NCBI RefSeq assembly: GCF_042429435.1
Contig: NZ_JBHMAF010000032.1
Strand: one strand, 5' to 3'
Source: Ectobacillus funiculus
GTDB taxonomy: Bacteria > Bacillota > Bacilli > Bacillales > Bacillaceae_G
Length of the DNA stretch: 64,000 nucleotides
The position numbers were made by a program, and so were the translations under genes. The notes under the pieces are model-generated. The model did no database searches. It was given only the letters and a program-made list of their open reading frames with translations, and was not told where the DNA came from. Position 1 is the stretch's first letter. Each line of letters begins with the position of its first letter. Shown in pieces: positions 8,690 through 17,453 of the stretch.

Positions 8690-10015
8690 ATGTTGGGATT
8701 AAATTCTAAACTAAGGGAATTAGAGAAGTTAGGCAGAGAAATACGCGTGGGATTAATCGGTTGTGGACAAATGGGAAGAGGAATGATTTCACAAATTGAA
8801 AGTATGAAAGGCATGCGTGTTGTTGCAACAGCAGATCTTCATACTACATTCATTCAACAAGCCTACATTAAGGCAGGAGTAAACGAACAATCCATTGTAA
8901 TAACAAATGAGATTGAAGAAGCGGAAAAAGCAATTGAGCAAGGAAAAGTTATCGGAACTGTGTATAGTGAATTAGTTACTAGCTTACCTAGTGTAGATGT
9001 AATTGTAGACGCAACAGGTGTTCCAAATATCGGAGCTGAAATTGCTTGGAAAGCAATTTTGAATAAAAAACATATTGTTATGCTTAATGTAGAAGCTGAT
9101 GTAACAGTTGGTCCACTTTTAAAGAAAATGGCGGATGCAAGCGGAGTAGTTTATACAGGTTCTGCAGGTGATGAGCCAGGAGCGGTTATGGAATTATATG
9201 ATTTTGCAGATGCAATTGGTTTTGAAATCATTGCATTAGGAAAAGGTAAAAATAACCCGTTAGATCACACTGCAAATCCAGCTTCTGCAGAGGCAGAAGC
9301 AAAGGCAAAAGGAGCTAGTCCAAAAATGATTGCCTCGTTCCAAGATGGAACAAAAACAATGGTAGAAATGAATGCGGTTGCGAATGCAACAGGGTTCCTG
9401 CCAGATGTTGCTGGTATGCACGGTCCTACAGGAACAGTTCAAGATCTTCCAGGATTATTCCAGCTTAAAGAAGATGGAGGAATTCTAAATAAAAAAGGTA
9501 TTGTTGATTATGTGAACGGAGTAGCGCCAGGCGTATTTGCTATTATCTCTACTGATAAGCCAGAAGTTCACCATGAAATGAATTATCTAAAAATGGGCGA
9601 TGGTCCAAACTATATCCTATACCGACCATACCACTTAACAAGCTTAGAAACACCGCTTTCTGTTGCTCGTGCATACTTCCATCAGGAAGCGACAATTGCT
9701 CCATGGGCAGGCCTGCAAGCAGAAACAGTAGCTGTAGCAAAAGTGGATTTAGAGCCTGGTTCTCGCCTTGATGGCATCGGAGGCTTTACAGTTTACGGAA
9801 AACTATTATCCCAAAGTGAATCTTCTAGTGCAAATGCACTGCCTATCGGTTTAGTGGATGCAAATGTTGTTGTGACTCGTCCTGTGAAAAAAGGAGAAAT
9901 CATCACATTTGATGATATTGAACAAGAAAAAGAATCCATGATTTGGAAGCTTCGTTCCTTGCAAGCACAGAGTATTGAAAAGCCTGCAGTGAAAACAAAA
10001 CCTGTTTTGGTATAA
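8690..10015 (+). CDS. NAD(P)-binding oxidoreductase with C-terminal SAF domain (homoserine dehydrogenase-like fold)
   Basis: A 441-residue cytoplasmic enzyme. Residues about 18-160 form a Rossmann domain with VGLIGCGQMGRGM and VDVIVDATGVPNIGAEIAWKA; the middle domain has YTGSAGDEPGAVMELYDFADAIG; a SAF domain (about 355-425, PIGLVDANVVVTRPVKKGEII) closes it. Proteins of this type (NAD_binding_3 plus SAF) occur in sugar and polyol gene clusters, but I know of no firmly assigned reaction for this subgroup. Next to a polyol PTS and an FGGY kinase it probably oxidises or reduces a polyol- or sugar-acid-derived intermediate (inference). CTGGGAGG precedes the ATG. It shares its operator with the PTS and the dehydrogenase complex. 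It is not a true homoserine dehydrogenase, because the usual catalytic domain and ACT domain are absent. Confidence 0.75.
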   Translation: MLGLNSKLRELEKLGREIRVGLIGCGQMGRGMISQIESMKGMRVVATADLHTTFIQQAYIKAGVNEQSIVITNEIEEAEKAIEQGKVIGTVYSELVTSLPSVDVIVDATGVPNIGAEIAWKAILNKKHIVMLNVEADVTVGPLLKKMADASGVVYTGSAGDEPGAVMELYDFADAIGFEIIALGKGKNNPLDHTANPASAEAEAKAKGASPKMIASFQDGTKTMVEMNAVANATGFLPDVAGMHGPTGTVQDLPGLFQLKEDGGILNKKGIVDYVNGVAPGVFAIISTDKPEVHHEMNYLKMGDGPNYILYRPYHLTSLETPLSVARAYFHQEATIAPWAGLQAETVAVAKVDLEPGSRLDGIGGFTVYGKLLSQSESSSANALPIGLVDANVVVTRPVKKGEIITFDDIEQEKESMIWKLRSLQAQSIEKPAVKTKPVLV

Positions 10016-10145
10016 CTGAAAAATCTATAGTAGACATGCAAGAATCACATGTCTTTCAGCCTAGAATTACATCCCACGACTATATGAGTTCCTGTTATTG
10101 TCTCGATATATTAACTTGGATCTGTATGAATTAAACATTTTATGG

Positions 10146-10203
10146 GAGAGATAATATGGTTCAAATCAAAAGTTCCTCAGTTTTGATTTGAACCTTATCT
10201 CTC
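10146..10203. repeat. Long inverted repeat 1 between oxidoreductase and kinase genes
   Basis: Arms of 9 bp (10146-10154 with 10195-10203) and 14 bp (10158-10171 with 10181-10194) form one 23-bp stem with a 3-base bulge and a 9-base loop. It may end the oxidoreductase transcript, but the T-run that follows is weak (TTATTTA). Confidence 0.8.
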
Positions 10204-10215
10204 TTATTTACAGGG

Positions 10216-10277
10216 ATAGCAATACAAATTTGATGAAAAGCTCATATTGTTTTAGCTCCTCAAATTTGTATTGCTAT
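10216..10277. repeat. Long inverted repeat 2 between oxidoreductase and kinase genes
   Basis: A perfect 18-bp inverted repeat (10216-10233 with 10260-10277) encloses 26 bases and starts 12 bases after inverted repeat 1. No T-run follows, so it is not a standard terminator. Its role is unknown. Confidence 0.8.
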
Positions 10278-10425
10278 ACAGTAATAATCACTACTAACTC
10301 CACTTTTCCATACAACAGTATACAGAGACACTATTAAAGGGAATTCAATATTAAAATTCACACAATCTAAATGTCATCTAATTGATGAAACTTACTTCAT
10401 TGGCAGGAAAGGGGAGGTTTTATAA

Positions 10426-12015
10426 ATGAAAAAAGAACTAGTAATGGGTATTGACGGCGGCACGGAGGGTGTAAGAGTAGGGATTTATGACCTATCTGGA
10501 AAGCAAGTTGGTATGGGTATTACCGGATATAAAACATACCATCCTAATCCTGGTTGGGCAGAACAAGATCCTAATGAATGGTGGTCAGCCTTAGTAAATA
10601 GTGTAAGACAAGCAATGAGTCAAGCAGGAGTAACCAAGGAACAAATTATTGGTTTGAGTTTAGATACTACTTGTCCGACCATGGTATTGTGCAAAAATGA
10701 TGGAACGCCTTTACGCCGTGCTCTTATGTGGATGGACCTTCGAGCTCACGAAGAAGCTGATATGATTTCCCGTTCTGGCCATGATGCTTTAAAGTATAAC
10801 GGTTATGGAAATGTTTCCCCAGAGTGGATGCCCTGTAAGGTTCTATGGTTAAAAAGAAATGAACCTGCACTATATGAAAGCGCAGATAAAATACTAGATT
10901 ATTCCGACTGGTATACGTATAAATTAACAGGCAGACATACAGGAAGCATTAGTACAACCACATACAGATGGTATTACAACGAGGAGGAAGGCGGAGTACC
11001 AAGACATTTTTATGAATCAATTGGTTTAGGCGATGTTTTCGAAAAGCTTCCTCAAGATATATACAAATTAGGAGAACTTGTTGGTGGACTTACACGGGAA
11101 ACAGCAGAGGAGTTAGGACTTAGTGAAGGAACACCAGTGGCTCGCGGAGGCGTAGATGCCCTTAATGGCATGATTGGTTTAGGGGTAGTTCAAGCTGGGA
11201 AATTAGCCCTTATTACGGGATCATCACACAACGTCTATGCACTAACAGATAAACAAGTTCATGCCAAAGAGATTATGGGTTCATTCCCAAATGCTCTTGT
11301 TCCCGGCTTAAGATTAGTAGAGGCTGGACAATCCTCTTCAGGTTCCACTATAAAATGGTTCCGAACAAACTTTTGCAAAGACTTAGAATATATAGCAAAT
11401 CAAAAAAATGTAAACGTTTATGATTTATTAAATCACGAAGCAGCTCAAATCCAACCAGGCTCTGAAGGTCTTATCGTTTTGGATTACTGGCAAGGCAATC
11501 GCTCACCGCATGTAGATCCTAATGTGAGAGGAATGATCTCTGGTTTGTCACTAAAACACGGAAGAGAGCACATCTATCGAGCGATTATAGAAGGAATTGC
11601 CTACGGAACAGACTATAACATCCGCAATTTTAGAAATAATGGAATTGCTACTACAGAAGTATATGCAGCTGGCGGGGCAACAAATAGTAAGCTGTTTATG
11701 CAAATTCACGCCGATGTTAGCAATATTGCCATAAACATCCCTGAGGATAACCAAGTGGCTTGTTTAGGCTCTGCAATCTTAGCTAGTGTGGCTGCGGGGG
11801 CTTATCAGAATATTGAAGAGGCTGTTTCAAATATGGTTCGCTTTAAAAGTGAAATCATTGAACCTAATCAAGAAAATCACGAAAAATATCAATTATATGC
11901 TGAACAGTACAGAAAAGCTTATCCACAATTCCATAATTGGATGTGGGAAAATACGCTTATCCACAATTCCATAATTGAATATGGAAAAGTACAAAAATTA
12001 ATCAACTTGATTTAG
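10426..12015 (+). CDS. FGGY-family carbohydrate kinase
   Basis: A 529-residue ATP-dependent sugar or polyol kinase of the FGGY family. The N-terminal phosphate-binding MGIDGGTEGVRVGIYD, the substrate-side WAEQDPNEWW, the GGVDALNGMIGLGV domain-2 motif, QGNRSPHVDPNVRGMISGLSL and the ATP-site AAGGATNSKLFMQ are visible. The ribulokinase-like QGNRSP segment hints at a pentulose, tetritol or pentitol substrate, but specificity cannot be read. The start has GGGGAGG upstream. It probably phosphorylates an unphosphorylated substrate brought in by the polyol permease. Odd point: a 38-bp tandem duplication at 11917-11992 shifts the frame near the end, so the last ~20 residues are new sequence. An FGGY kinase for certain, the substrate not. 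Confidence 0.85.
   Translation: MKKELVMGIDGGTEGVRVGIYDLSGKQVGMGITGYKTYHPNPGWAEQDPNEWWSALVNSVRQAMSQAGVTKEQIIGLSLDTTCPTMVLCKNDGTPLRRALMWMDLRAHEEADMISRSGHDALKYNGYGNVSPEWMPCKVLWLKRNEPALYESADKILDYSDWYTYKLTGRHTGSISTTTYRWYYNEEEGGVPRHFYESIGLGDVFEKLPQDIYKLGELVGGLTRETAEELGLSEGTPVARGGVDALNGMIGLGVVQAGKLALITGSSHNVYALTDKQVHAKEIMGSFPNALVPGLRLVEAGQSSSGSTIKWFRTNFCKDLEYIANQKNVNVYDLLNHEAAQIQPGSEGLIVLDYWQGNRSPHVDPNVRGMISGLSLKHGREHIYRAIIEGIAYGTDYNIRNFRNNGIATTEVYAAGGATNSKLFMQIHADVSNIAINIPEDNQVACLGSAILASVAAGAYQNIEEAVSNMVRFKSEIIEPNQENHEKYQLYAEQYRKAYPQFHNWMWENTLIHNSIIEYGKVQKLINLI
11917..11992 (+). repeat. 38-bp tandem duplication inside the 3' end of the kinase gene
   Basis: GCTTATCCACAATTCCATAA and its following bases occur at 11917-11954 and again from 11955. 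Because 38 is not a multiple of three, the second copy is read in another frame. Read in the original frame it would give AYPQFHN and then a TGA stop. Confidence 0.85.
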
Positions 12016-12163
12016 TAGGCAGTTTAAAGTAAGGCACCTAATAGACCCTTATCTAACTCTTGTTCCTAAATTTCAACAAAAGCATAAGATAATTGGCCCA
12101 CCAAGATGACCTAGCAAGCATGATGCTATTCTAAAAACTTATGTATGTATTGATTCTCATGTT

Positions 12164-12199
12164 AGGCAGACTTCACCTATCGGTGGATTTGCCTTTTTT
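12164..12199 (+). terminator. Probable terminator after the FGGY kinase gene
   Basis: An imperfect stem (AGGCAGACTTCACC with GGTGGATTTGCCT) ends in a run of six T. It lies 150 bases after the kinase stop. Confidence 0.7.
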
Positions 12200-12290
12200 C
12201 ATCTTTAGTGTTCCATTATCAGAATGGTGATAGCCTGTAAAAGACAATCTTTATAAAGAGGATTTATAGTCTCATCAAGGAGAGTTCAAC

Positions 12291-12617
12291 ATGAGAATTA
12301 AAGGAGAAGTTTTCAAAAAAAGATCTTACCCGTATCACGCCGAAGAAAATATTGACTGCATCTGTTTTCTTGAAATTGATGATGCAATTCAAGTAGGGGA
12401 AGATAAAATTAAGGTGATTCCTATTTTAAGTGAGGAATCCATCGTTTCTCGTATTATTGGTAACTTTATTGAAGTTGAGGGGGAAATTTACTGGAAGCAG
12501 ATTATTACACCTCTCGGCAGACCGAACTCTCTTCCTGTCCCGATTCTCAGATTAGATAGGATTGAGAAAATTCATTCCCCTGAGGTAAAAGAAGATTTAG
12601 AAATTCCACTATCTTAG
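12291..12617 (+). CDS. Hypothetical protein, 108 residues
   Basis: I do not recognise the family. It encodes a soluble acidic protein with no membrane segment or signal peptide. It has alternating beta-type hydrophobic stretches (IDCICFLEI, DKIKVIPIL, FIEVEGEIYWKQII) and a Pro-rich segment near residues 75-83. A good AAGGAGAG site 7 bases before the ATG and clean boundaries argue that it is expressed. It stands alone between the kinase terminator and a decayed region. Confidence 0.6.
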   Translation: MRIKGEVFKKRSYPYHAEENIDCICFLEIDDAIQVGEDKIKVIPILSEESIVSRIIGNFIEVEGEIYWKQIITPLGRPNSLPVPILRLDRIEKIHSPEVKEDLEIPLS

Positions 12618-13004
12618 AGTCTCTGAATAGGGATGGTGAGCTATTTCCTCTTACCGCTTTACATGCTTGAAGAAGGAGACTTCTGGACTAAGTTCACTAA
12701 ACAGTATGGTCTCAAAGCGGGGATTGTCTGAAATCCAGCTCTACACTTATTGAACAAGTTAAACATATTCTTCAGGATATAGGCTTAATCTTACGAATGA
12801 CAATGAGCCCCCGGATTTGATGGACAAGAATTTATTAAAAGTTGTAGTATCAAAATGTGAATCACCCTATCTCAGAAGAAGTAACAGCTTAATCTAAGTT
12901 ACCTTTTCGTAGCTAGGGTATTCACTATATTAATAGAAGTCTAAATTCTGTACAGAACTAGAGCTTTAGTAGAAAGTATTCTTTAAAATCAACAAACGAT
13001 TTCT
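12618..13004. other. Gene-poor stretch, possibly decayed coding sequence
   Basis: Short open pieces are seen on the plus strand, one from ATG 12636 (about 32 codons, including MLEEGDFWTKFTKQYG) and one near 12733-12820 in another frame. They look protein-like but match nothing I recognise and have no intact frame. Treat as possible gene remains. Confidence 0.3.
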
Positions 13005-13287
13005 ATGTTTATATTTTTAAAGAAAATGACCAATCTCTATCATCGTTTCCACTTGGCTAATATGAAAGCTACAGAGTTATTATTTAGTATGAGAACACAA
13101 CAAATCTTCATTGAAACAATAATAAAATTGAGTCTGATTTCAATCCTAATTAGCTTAGTTACTCTTTTTTTATAATCAATAAATCAACATTAATAAATAT
13201 TAGTTCAGTTTCATATAGCAGGTTATATCTTAATGGAGTTAACCTGGAAACGTTCATATACAAGGATGTGCTTGTCTTAACATTGTA
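13005..13287 (+). pseudogene. Frameshifted remnant of a membrane protein gene, ended by repeat copy 1
   Basis: From ATG 13005 a frame reads MFIFLKKMTNLYHRFHLANM and continues into a hydrophobic segment (LSLISILISLVTLF) before stopping at 13173. One extra T in the T-run at 13165-13171 would join it to a second frame (IINKSTLINISSVSYSRLYL and on) that runs straight into the dispersed repeat. It resembles the N terminus of a membrane sensor with one transmembrane helix and an extracytoplasmic part. The orphan binding protein just downstream would suit such a sensor, but this is inference. Confidence 0.4.
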
Positions 13288-13430
13288 TAAAGAAAATTTG
13301 CCGATTGGCGAGCCATCAGGCGAGGACAGGGGCGTAGTTGCACTTATACTTCGTTCTTAAAAGTTTCCAGACACATCGAATTAACTTCCAGCTGGAAGTT
13401 TATACTTTCTTAAAGTGAAATAAACTGTCT
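13287..13430 (+). repeat. Dispersed repeat, copy 1
   Basis: Most diverged copy of a ~135-bp element found nine times in the window, beginning TAAAGAAAATTTGCCGATTG and ending with CTTTCTTAAAGTG. It keeps the first hairpin region, the GTAGTTGCACTTATACT block and the TTCC/GGAA stem. It sits between the decayed ORF and the binding-protein gene. Confidence 0.85.
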
Positions 13431-13459
13431 TGATGGCCTCCCTTCTAGGAAGGAGATAA

Positions 13460-14416
13460 ATGATGAGAAAAAAATGGATAGTCCTATTCGTTATGGCGGT
13501 CTTTCTAGCCACTATGGCAGGAGCTATAACCAAGTTCCTTAGAAAAGACAATAAACCTAAAGTAGTCGTTGTTTTACAAGAGAGAAATTTACAATATTGG
13601 AATATTGTTAGGACAGGGGCAGAAAAGGGATTTCGAGAGTTTGATATAGATGGCGAGGTTGTCGCACCTGGTAATAAATCAAAAAAAGATGGATTAGAGT
13701 ATACATTAGAAAGTATTCTTAACGAACATCCTGATGTATTGGTTGTAGCTCCTAACGAATCACCCGCTGTTATCCCTATCTTAAATAAATTTATCGAAAA
13801 TAAAATTCCTGTATTATTAATAGATGCAGACATCCCTTTGGAACATAAAACCGCTTATATTGGCACCAATAACTTTGAGTTAGGCAAAAAAGCAGGAGAA
13901 TTACTAGCTTCGCAGCTGCAGCCTGGAGATGAAGTAGCCCTTCCCTTCTTTGCTGAAGATTTAACCCATCCAATTCTCAGTGAGCGGATAAAAGGAACTA
14001 CACTTAGTTTAGACGCTGCAGGGATCAAGGTCGTGACAGAACCAAATCACTCTCAATCTTCATCCATTAAAAAAATAATGACAACGATTTTGCAGAAACA
14101 CCCTGATGTGAAAGGGGTGTATACCACAACTGACTTATATGCACTAGAGGCTTTAACAGTCGTTGAGGAACATGGGCTTAAAATGCCAGTCATAGGAGCA
14201 GATGGAATTATGGAAATGATTGAGTTAATAAAGGATGGAACGCTAACTGGTACAGTAGCACAGAACCCATATGATATAGGATATATAAGCATTGAAACTG
14301 CCTCAAAAGTTATAAAGGGAGAAAAAGTTAGAAGAAACATTGATACAGGAGTAGATATTATCAGTAAAGATAATGCAAAACTGAAATTAGACTTCATGGG
14401 AGATTTGTTGAGATGA
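13460..14416 (+). CDS. Orphan membrane-anchored sugar-binding protein (Peripla_BP_4 type)
   Basis: A 318-residue extracytoplasmic substrate-binding protein like the ribose/galactitol ABC binding proteins. After a positively charged start, residues about 6-24 form a signal or anchor helix with no lipobox Cys, so it may stay tethered by an uncleaved helix. Two lobes follow, with QYWNIVRTGAEKGFREF, a VAPNESPAVIPILNKFIE segment and LIDADIPLEHKTAYIGTNN. No ABC permease or ATPase gene is nearby, so it is more likely a sensor partner than a transporter part. Next downstream is the PRD regulator with its galactitol-type PTS. GAAGGAGAT precedes two in-frame ATGs (13460, 13463). Confidence 0.75.
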   Translation: MMRKKWIVLFVMAVFLATMAGAITKFLRKDNKPKVVVVLQERNLQYWNIVRTGAEKGFREFDIDGEVVAPGNKSKKDGLEYTLESILNEHPDVLVVAPNESPAVIPILNKFIENKIPVLLIDADIPLEHKTAYIGTNNFELGKKAGELLASQLQPGDEVALPFFAEDLTHPILSERIKGTTLSLDAAGIKVVTEPNHSQSSSIKKIMTTILQKHPDVKGVYTTTDLYALEALTVVEEHGLKMPVIGADGIMEMIELIKDGTLTGTVAQNPYDIGYISIETASKVIKGEKVRRNIDTGVDIISKDNAKLKLDFMGDLLR

Positions 14417-14527
14417 AGTTTCGCTCTTCATTATCATTTTACTTTAAAACCAAAAAGCATCTCTTCAATAAGCTAAAAATAGAAAAGCTACTTTGAATTA
14501 TATAGAATCTGCCGGCTGTTAATCTTT

Positions 14528-14560
14528 TTGAAATCTGATGAGATTCTCATCAGATTTCAA
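14528..14560. terminator. Strong hairpin after the binding-protein gene
   Basis: A perfect 15-bp stem (14528-14542 with 14546-14560) has a 3-base loop. It lies 110 bases after the stop codon but has no clear T-run on the plus strand, so terminator function is uncertain. Confidence 0.5.
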
Positions 14561-14714
14561 AAGCGAGTTCGAACTAAAGGTACCTCATTATTTTACTTTA
14601 ACTCAATGACTAAAAGATCTTACAGAACACTCTTTCTTTTTCAAAAAACAACGGATCATCCGTGGAGGTGAGATTCAATCACAATGATAGAGAATCTTAT
14701 GAATAAAAGTTGTG

Positions 14715-14746
14715 ATGAAAACGCATACATTCAGTTTCGTTTTCAT
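14715..14746 (+). promoter_or_regulatory. Inverted repeat upstream of the PRD regulator gene
   Basis: ATGAAAACG (14715-14723) and CGTTTTCAT (14738-14746) form a 9-bp inverted repeat just before the ribosome site of the regulator gene. It could be an operator or a leader hairpin; each arm resembles half of a cre site. No assignment made. Confidence 0.35.
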
Positions 14747-14778
14747 GATACGATAATAACAACCAAGGAGGTAACAGG

Positions 14779-16851
14779 GTGAACCTGGATGAAAGAAGCA
14801 GCTTATTATTACGGGAAATCATTTATAATCCTCAATTAAAAAATAAAGATTTAGAAGAAAAGTATGGACTAAGTCGGATGCAAATAAGCTATAGCTTTAG
14901 TAAAATCAACGATTGGTTATTATTAAATGATTTACCCGCTATTAAACGTTCTAAAGCCGGTTTTTTAATTGTTAATCCTGAGGTATTCTCTTTTCTAAAA
15001 GATGAAAATCAAAAAGAAAAAGCCCTACCAAATTACATTCTAACAGAAAAAGAGAGGGCTCAACTAATTAATTTATTTATACTAGGGAAAGAAGAGATAC
15101 TCTCTCTCATCCATTTTTCAAGTGCATTAAAAGTTAGTAAGAATACGGCTTTAAATGACTTAAAAATAGCACAAGAGCTTATAAAACCTTATGGGCTCAA
15201 AATCGTTTATTCTCGTCAAAATGGTTATGAGATTAATGGGATTGAATTTCATAAGAGAAGACTCTTGCTAGATACCATTCAAACTATTCTTGGTATGTAC
15301 AATGGAGAAACCCTTATTTATGAATTGATTAGTATAACAAAGGAGGAAATTCAGTATCTTCATGGACAACTTGAAAAAATAGAAAGAGAATTAAACCTTA
15401 CCTTTACGGATGAAAAAATGAACCAGTTACCTTATATCTTGGCGGTTTTAATAAGAAGAATTAAGCAGGGGGAAACTATTGAATCGACGTTCTATATTCA
15501 TTACGAAGAATTATCAGATACAAAGGAATATCAGGCGGTAGAATTGTTCTTATCCGAAATCAAAGAAATTCCAAGAGAAGAACGTCTTTTTATTACGTTA
15601 AAACTTCTTGCTTCAAATATTTCTTCTTATGACATGTTAACGGAGAAAATCGCTCCAGAGTTAATGCATGCATTAAAGAAAATGTTACTGTTGTTTGAAA
15701 GAAATGCTTGTATCGCCTTAAGAGATAAAGATAATTTAATTCGCTTATTGTTTATTCACGTTAAACCTGCATACTATCGGATTAAATATCACTTAATTGT
15801 CCCAAATCCTTATGTAGAAAAGGTCGATAAGGCATTTGGAGAGTTACACTACTTGGTTAAACGGTCAATTAAGCCTTTAAGAGACTTGATTGGGCATCCA
15901 ATTCCAGAAAGTGAAATCGTTTATCTAACGATGTTTATTGGCGGATGGTTAGAGAGACAAGGGGATAGTATTCATTATAAAACCAAAGCACTAGTTGTCT
16001 GTCCTAATGGTTTGTCTGTATCAAAATTAATGAACAATACCCTGCAAAAGTTATTTCCAGAGTTTATCTTTTTAGACTCTTTATCTATTAGAGAATTTCA
16101 GCAGTTCGAGCTTGATTTTGATATTGTGTTTTCACCAATTATACTAAACACAAATAAACGGCTATTCATTGTAAAACAACTCCCTACAGAAGAAGAAAGA
16201 CTGCAATTAAGAAAAAGAGTTATGCAAGAACTATACGGATATATGCCGTCAATGTTAAGCGTAGATGAGATTTTTCGGATTGTTAGTAAATATAGTGATG
16301 TAAAAAATGAAAATAAGCTAAAAAAAGAACTTCATTCATTGCTTGAAGTTAGGCAGGAGTTACCTCACATTCCTAACATCAAAAAACAAGAAAGGTTAGA
16401 TTTGGCAAATTTTATTACAGCTGAAACCATAACCATCGAAACATCTGTCTCTGATTGGAAAGAAGCAATTCGAATTGCAGCAAAACCACTGCTTACTAAT
16501 GAATCCATTAAGCAACAATATATTGATACGATTATTAGTAACTACAACTATGATGAGCCTTATATTATTCTTGGTAGTCATGTTGCCATTCCACATGCAA
16601 GCCCTGAGAATGGCGTGAATAAGACAGCAATGAGTCTATTAAGTTTAAAAGAAGGCGTCTATTTTTCCGAAAGGATAAAGGTTAACCTAATTGTTATTAT
16701 TGCAGCGAGGGATAAGGAGCATCATTTACGCGCCCTTCTTCAATTATCAGAACTGGCTATGTCAAAAAATGATATGCGGAAAGTAGTAAATGCAGAAAGT
16801 AAACAAGAGATAGTTAGTATAATTAGAAACTATTCAGAAAAAGACATGTAA
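14779..16851 (+). CDS. PRD-containing PTS-regulated transcriptional activator (LicR/MtlR-like)
   Basis: A 690-residue multidomain regulator. Helix-turn-helix modules occupy about 1-150 (LKNKDLEEKYGLSRMQISYS and LKVSKNTALNDL), then two PTS regulation domains (about 170-390), a galactitol-type EIIB-like domain with Cys in ALVVCPNGLSVSKL (about residue 408), and a C-terminal EIIA-like domain with His in VAIPHASPENG (about residue 605). Such proteins are switched by phosphorylation from HPr and their cognate EII and activate the neighbouring PTS operon. The GTG start is chosen because AAGGAGGT lies 7 bases upstream. It is followed directly by EIIA, EIIB and EIIC genes, which are its likely targets. 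Confidence 0.88.
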   Translation: MNLDERSSLLLREIIYNPQLKNKDLEEKYGLSRMQISYSFSKINDWLLLNDLPAIKRSKAGFLIVNPEVFSFLKDENQKEKALPNYILTEKERAQLINLFILGKEEILSLIHFSSALKVSKNTALNDLKIAQELIKPYGLKIVYSRQNGYEINGIEFHKRRLLLDTIQTILGMYNGETLIYELISITKEEIQYLHGQLEKIERELNLTFTDEKMNQLPYILAVLIRRIKQGETIESTFYIHYEELSDTKEYQAVELFLSEIKEIPREERLFITLKLLASNISSYDMLTEKIAPELMHALKKMLLLFERNACIALRDKDNLIRLLFIHVKPAYYRIKYHLIVPNPYVEKVDKAFGELHYLVKRSIKPLRDLIGHPIPESEIVYLTMFIGGWLERQGDSIHYKTKALVVCPNGLSVSKLMNNTLQKLFPEFIFLDSLSIREFQQFELDFDIVFSPIILNTNKRLFIVKQLPTEEERLQLRKRVMQELYGYMPSMLSVDEIFRIVSKYSDVKNENKLKKELHSLLEVRQELPHIPNIKKQERLDLANFITAETITIETSVSDWKEAIRIAAKPLLTNESIKQQYIDTIISNYNYDEPYIILGSHVAIPHASPENGVNKTAMSLLSLKEGVYFSERIKVNLIVIIAARDKEHHLRALLQLSELAMSKNDMRKVVNAESKQEIVSIIRNYSEKDM

Positions 16852-16899
16852 CAAGAAAGCACGACATTTTGATATGTTCATGAATCAGGAGGGGAATAT

Positions 16900-17373
16900 A
16901 TGAATTTTGAAGAGTATTTTAAAGAGGAACTAATTTTTCTTCTTGATACCCAATCAAAGAAAGAAGCTTTTGAACAGATTGCTAACGGCTTGTATGAACA
17001 CGGATTTGTAAAAGAAACCTATTTACAAGCAGTCAGTGAACGGGAAGAAGTATATCCTACTGGTTTATTAGCAGCTGAAGGGGGAATTGCAATTCCTCAT
17101 ACTGACCATATTCACGTAAATAAATCAGTTATTTCTTTAGCTATTCTGAAGGAACCAATCACTTTTCTTCAAATGGGTACAGATAATATGAAGGTTGATG
17201 TAAATATTATTTTTATGCTAGCAATTAAAAAACCTGAAAGTCAATTAAGGGTGTTACAAATGGTTACCGAAATCATTCAGGATCAAGAAATACTTAGGAA
17301 ATTGAGGCTAAGCTCATCAAAACAACATGCATTTTCTATAATCAAACAATTTTGCAGCGAAATAACCATTTAA
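16900..17373 (+). CDS. PTS galactitol/fructose-type enzyme IIA
   Basis: A 157-residue cytoplasmic EIIA of the fructose-mannitol-galactitol superfamily. The phosphoryl-accepting His is at about residue 67 in GGIAIPHTDHIHVN, and the FLQMGTDNMKVDVNIIFMLA stretch is typical of GatA. It would take phosphate from HPr for the EIIB encoded 80 bases downstream. The AGGAGG site before the ATG is strong. Part of a PRD regulator-EIIA-EIIB-EIIC operon. Confidence 0.88.
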   Translation: MNFEEYFKEELIFLLDTQSKKEAFEQIANGLYEHGFVKETYLQAVSEREEVYPTGLLAAEGGIAIPHTDHIHVNKSVISLAILKEPITFLQMGTDNMKVDVNIIFMLAIKKPESQLRVLQMVTEIIQDQEILRKLRLSSSKQHAFSIIKQFCSEITI

Positions 17374-17453
17374 GTATTTATATAAATTATTTTTATATTT
17401 TATTTATTAGAATTCATAAAATACTATTTTAAATTGAAGGGTGGAAATCAAAA

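Noticed and set aside
8690..10015. Annotation of the SAF protein as homoserine dehydrogenase
   Set aside because: Only the NAD-binding domain resembles it; the homoserine dehydrogenase catalytic domain and ACT domain are missing and a SAF domain is present instead.
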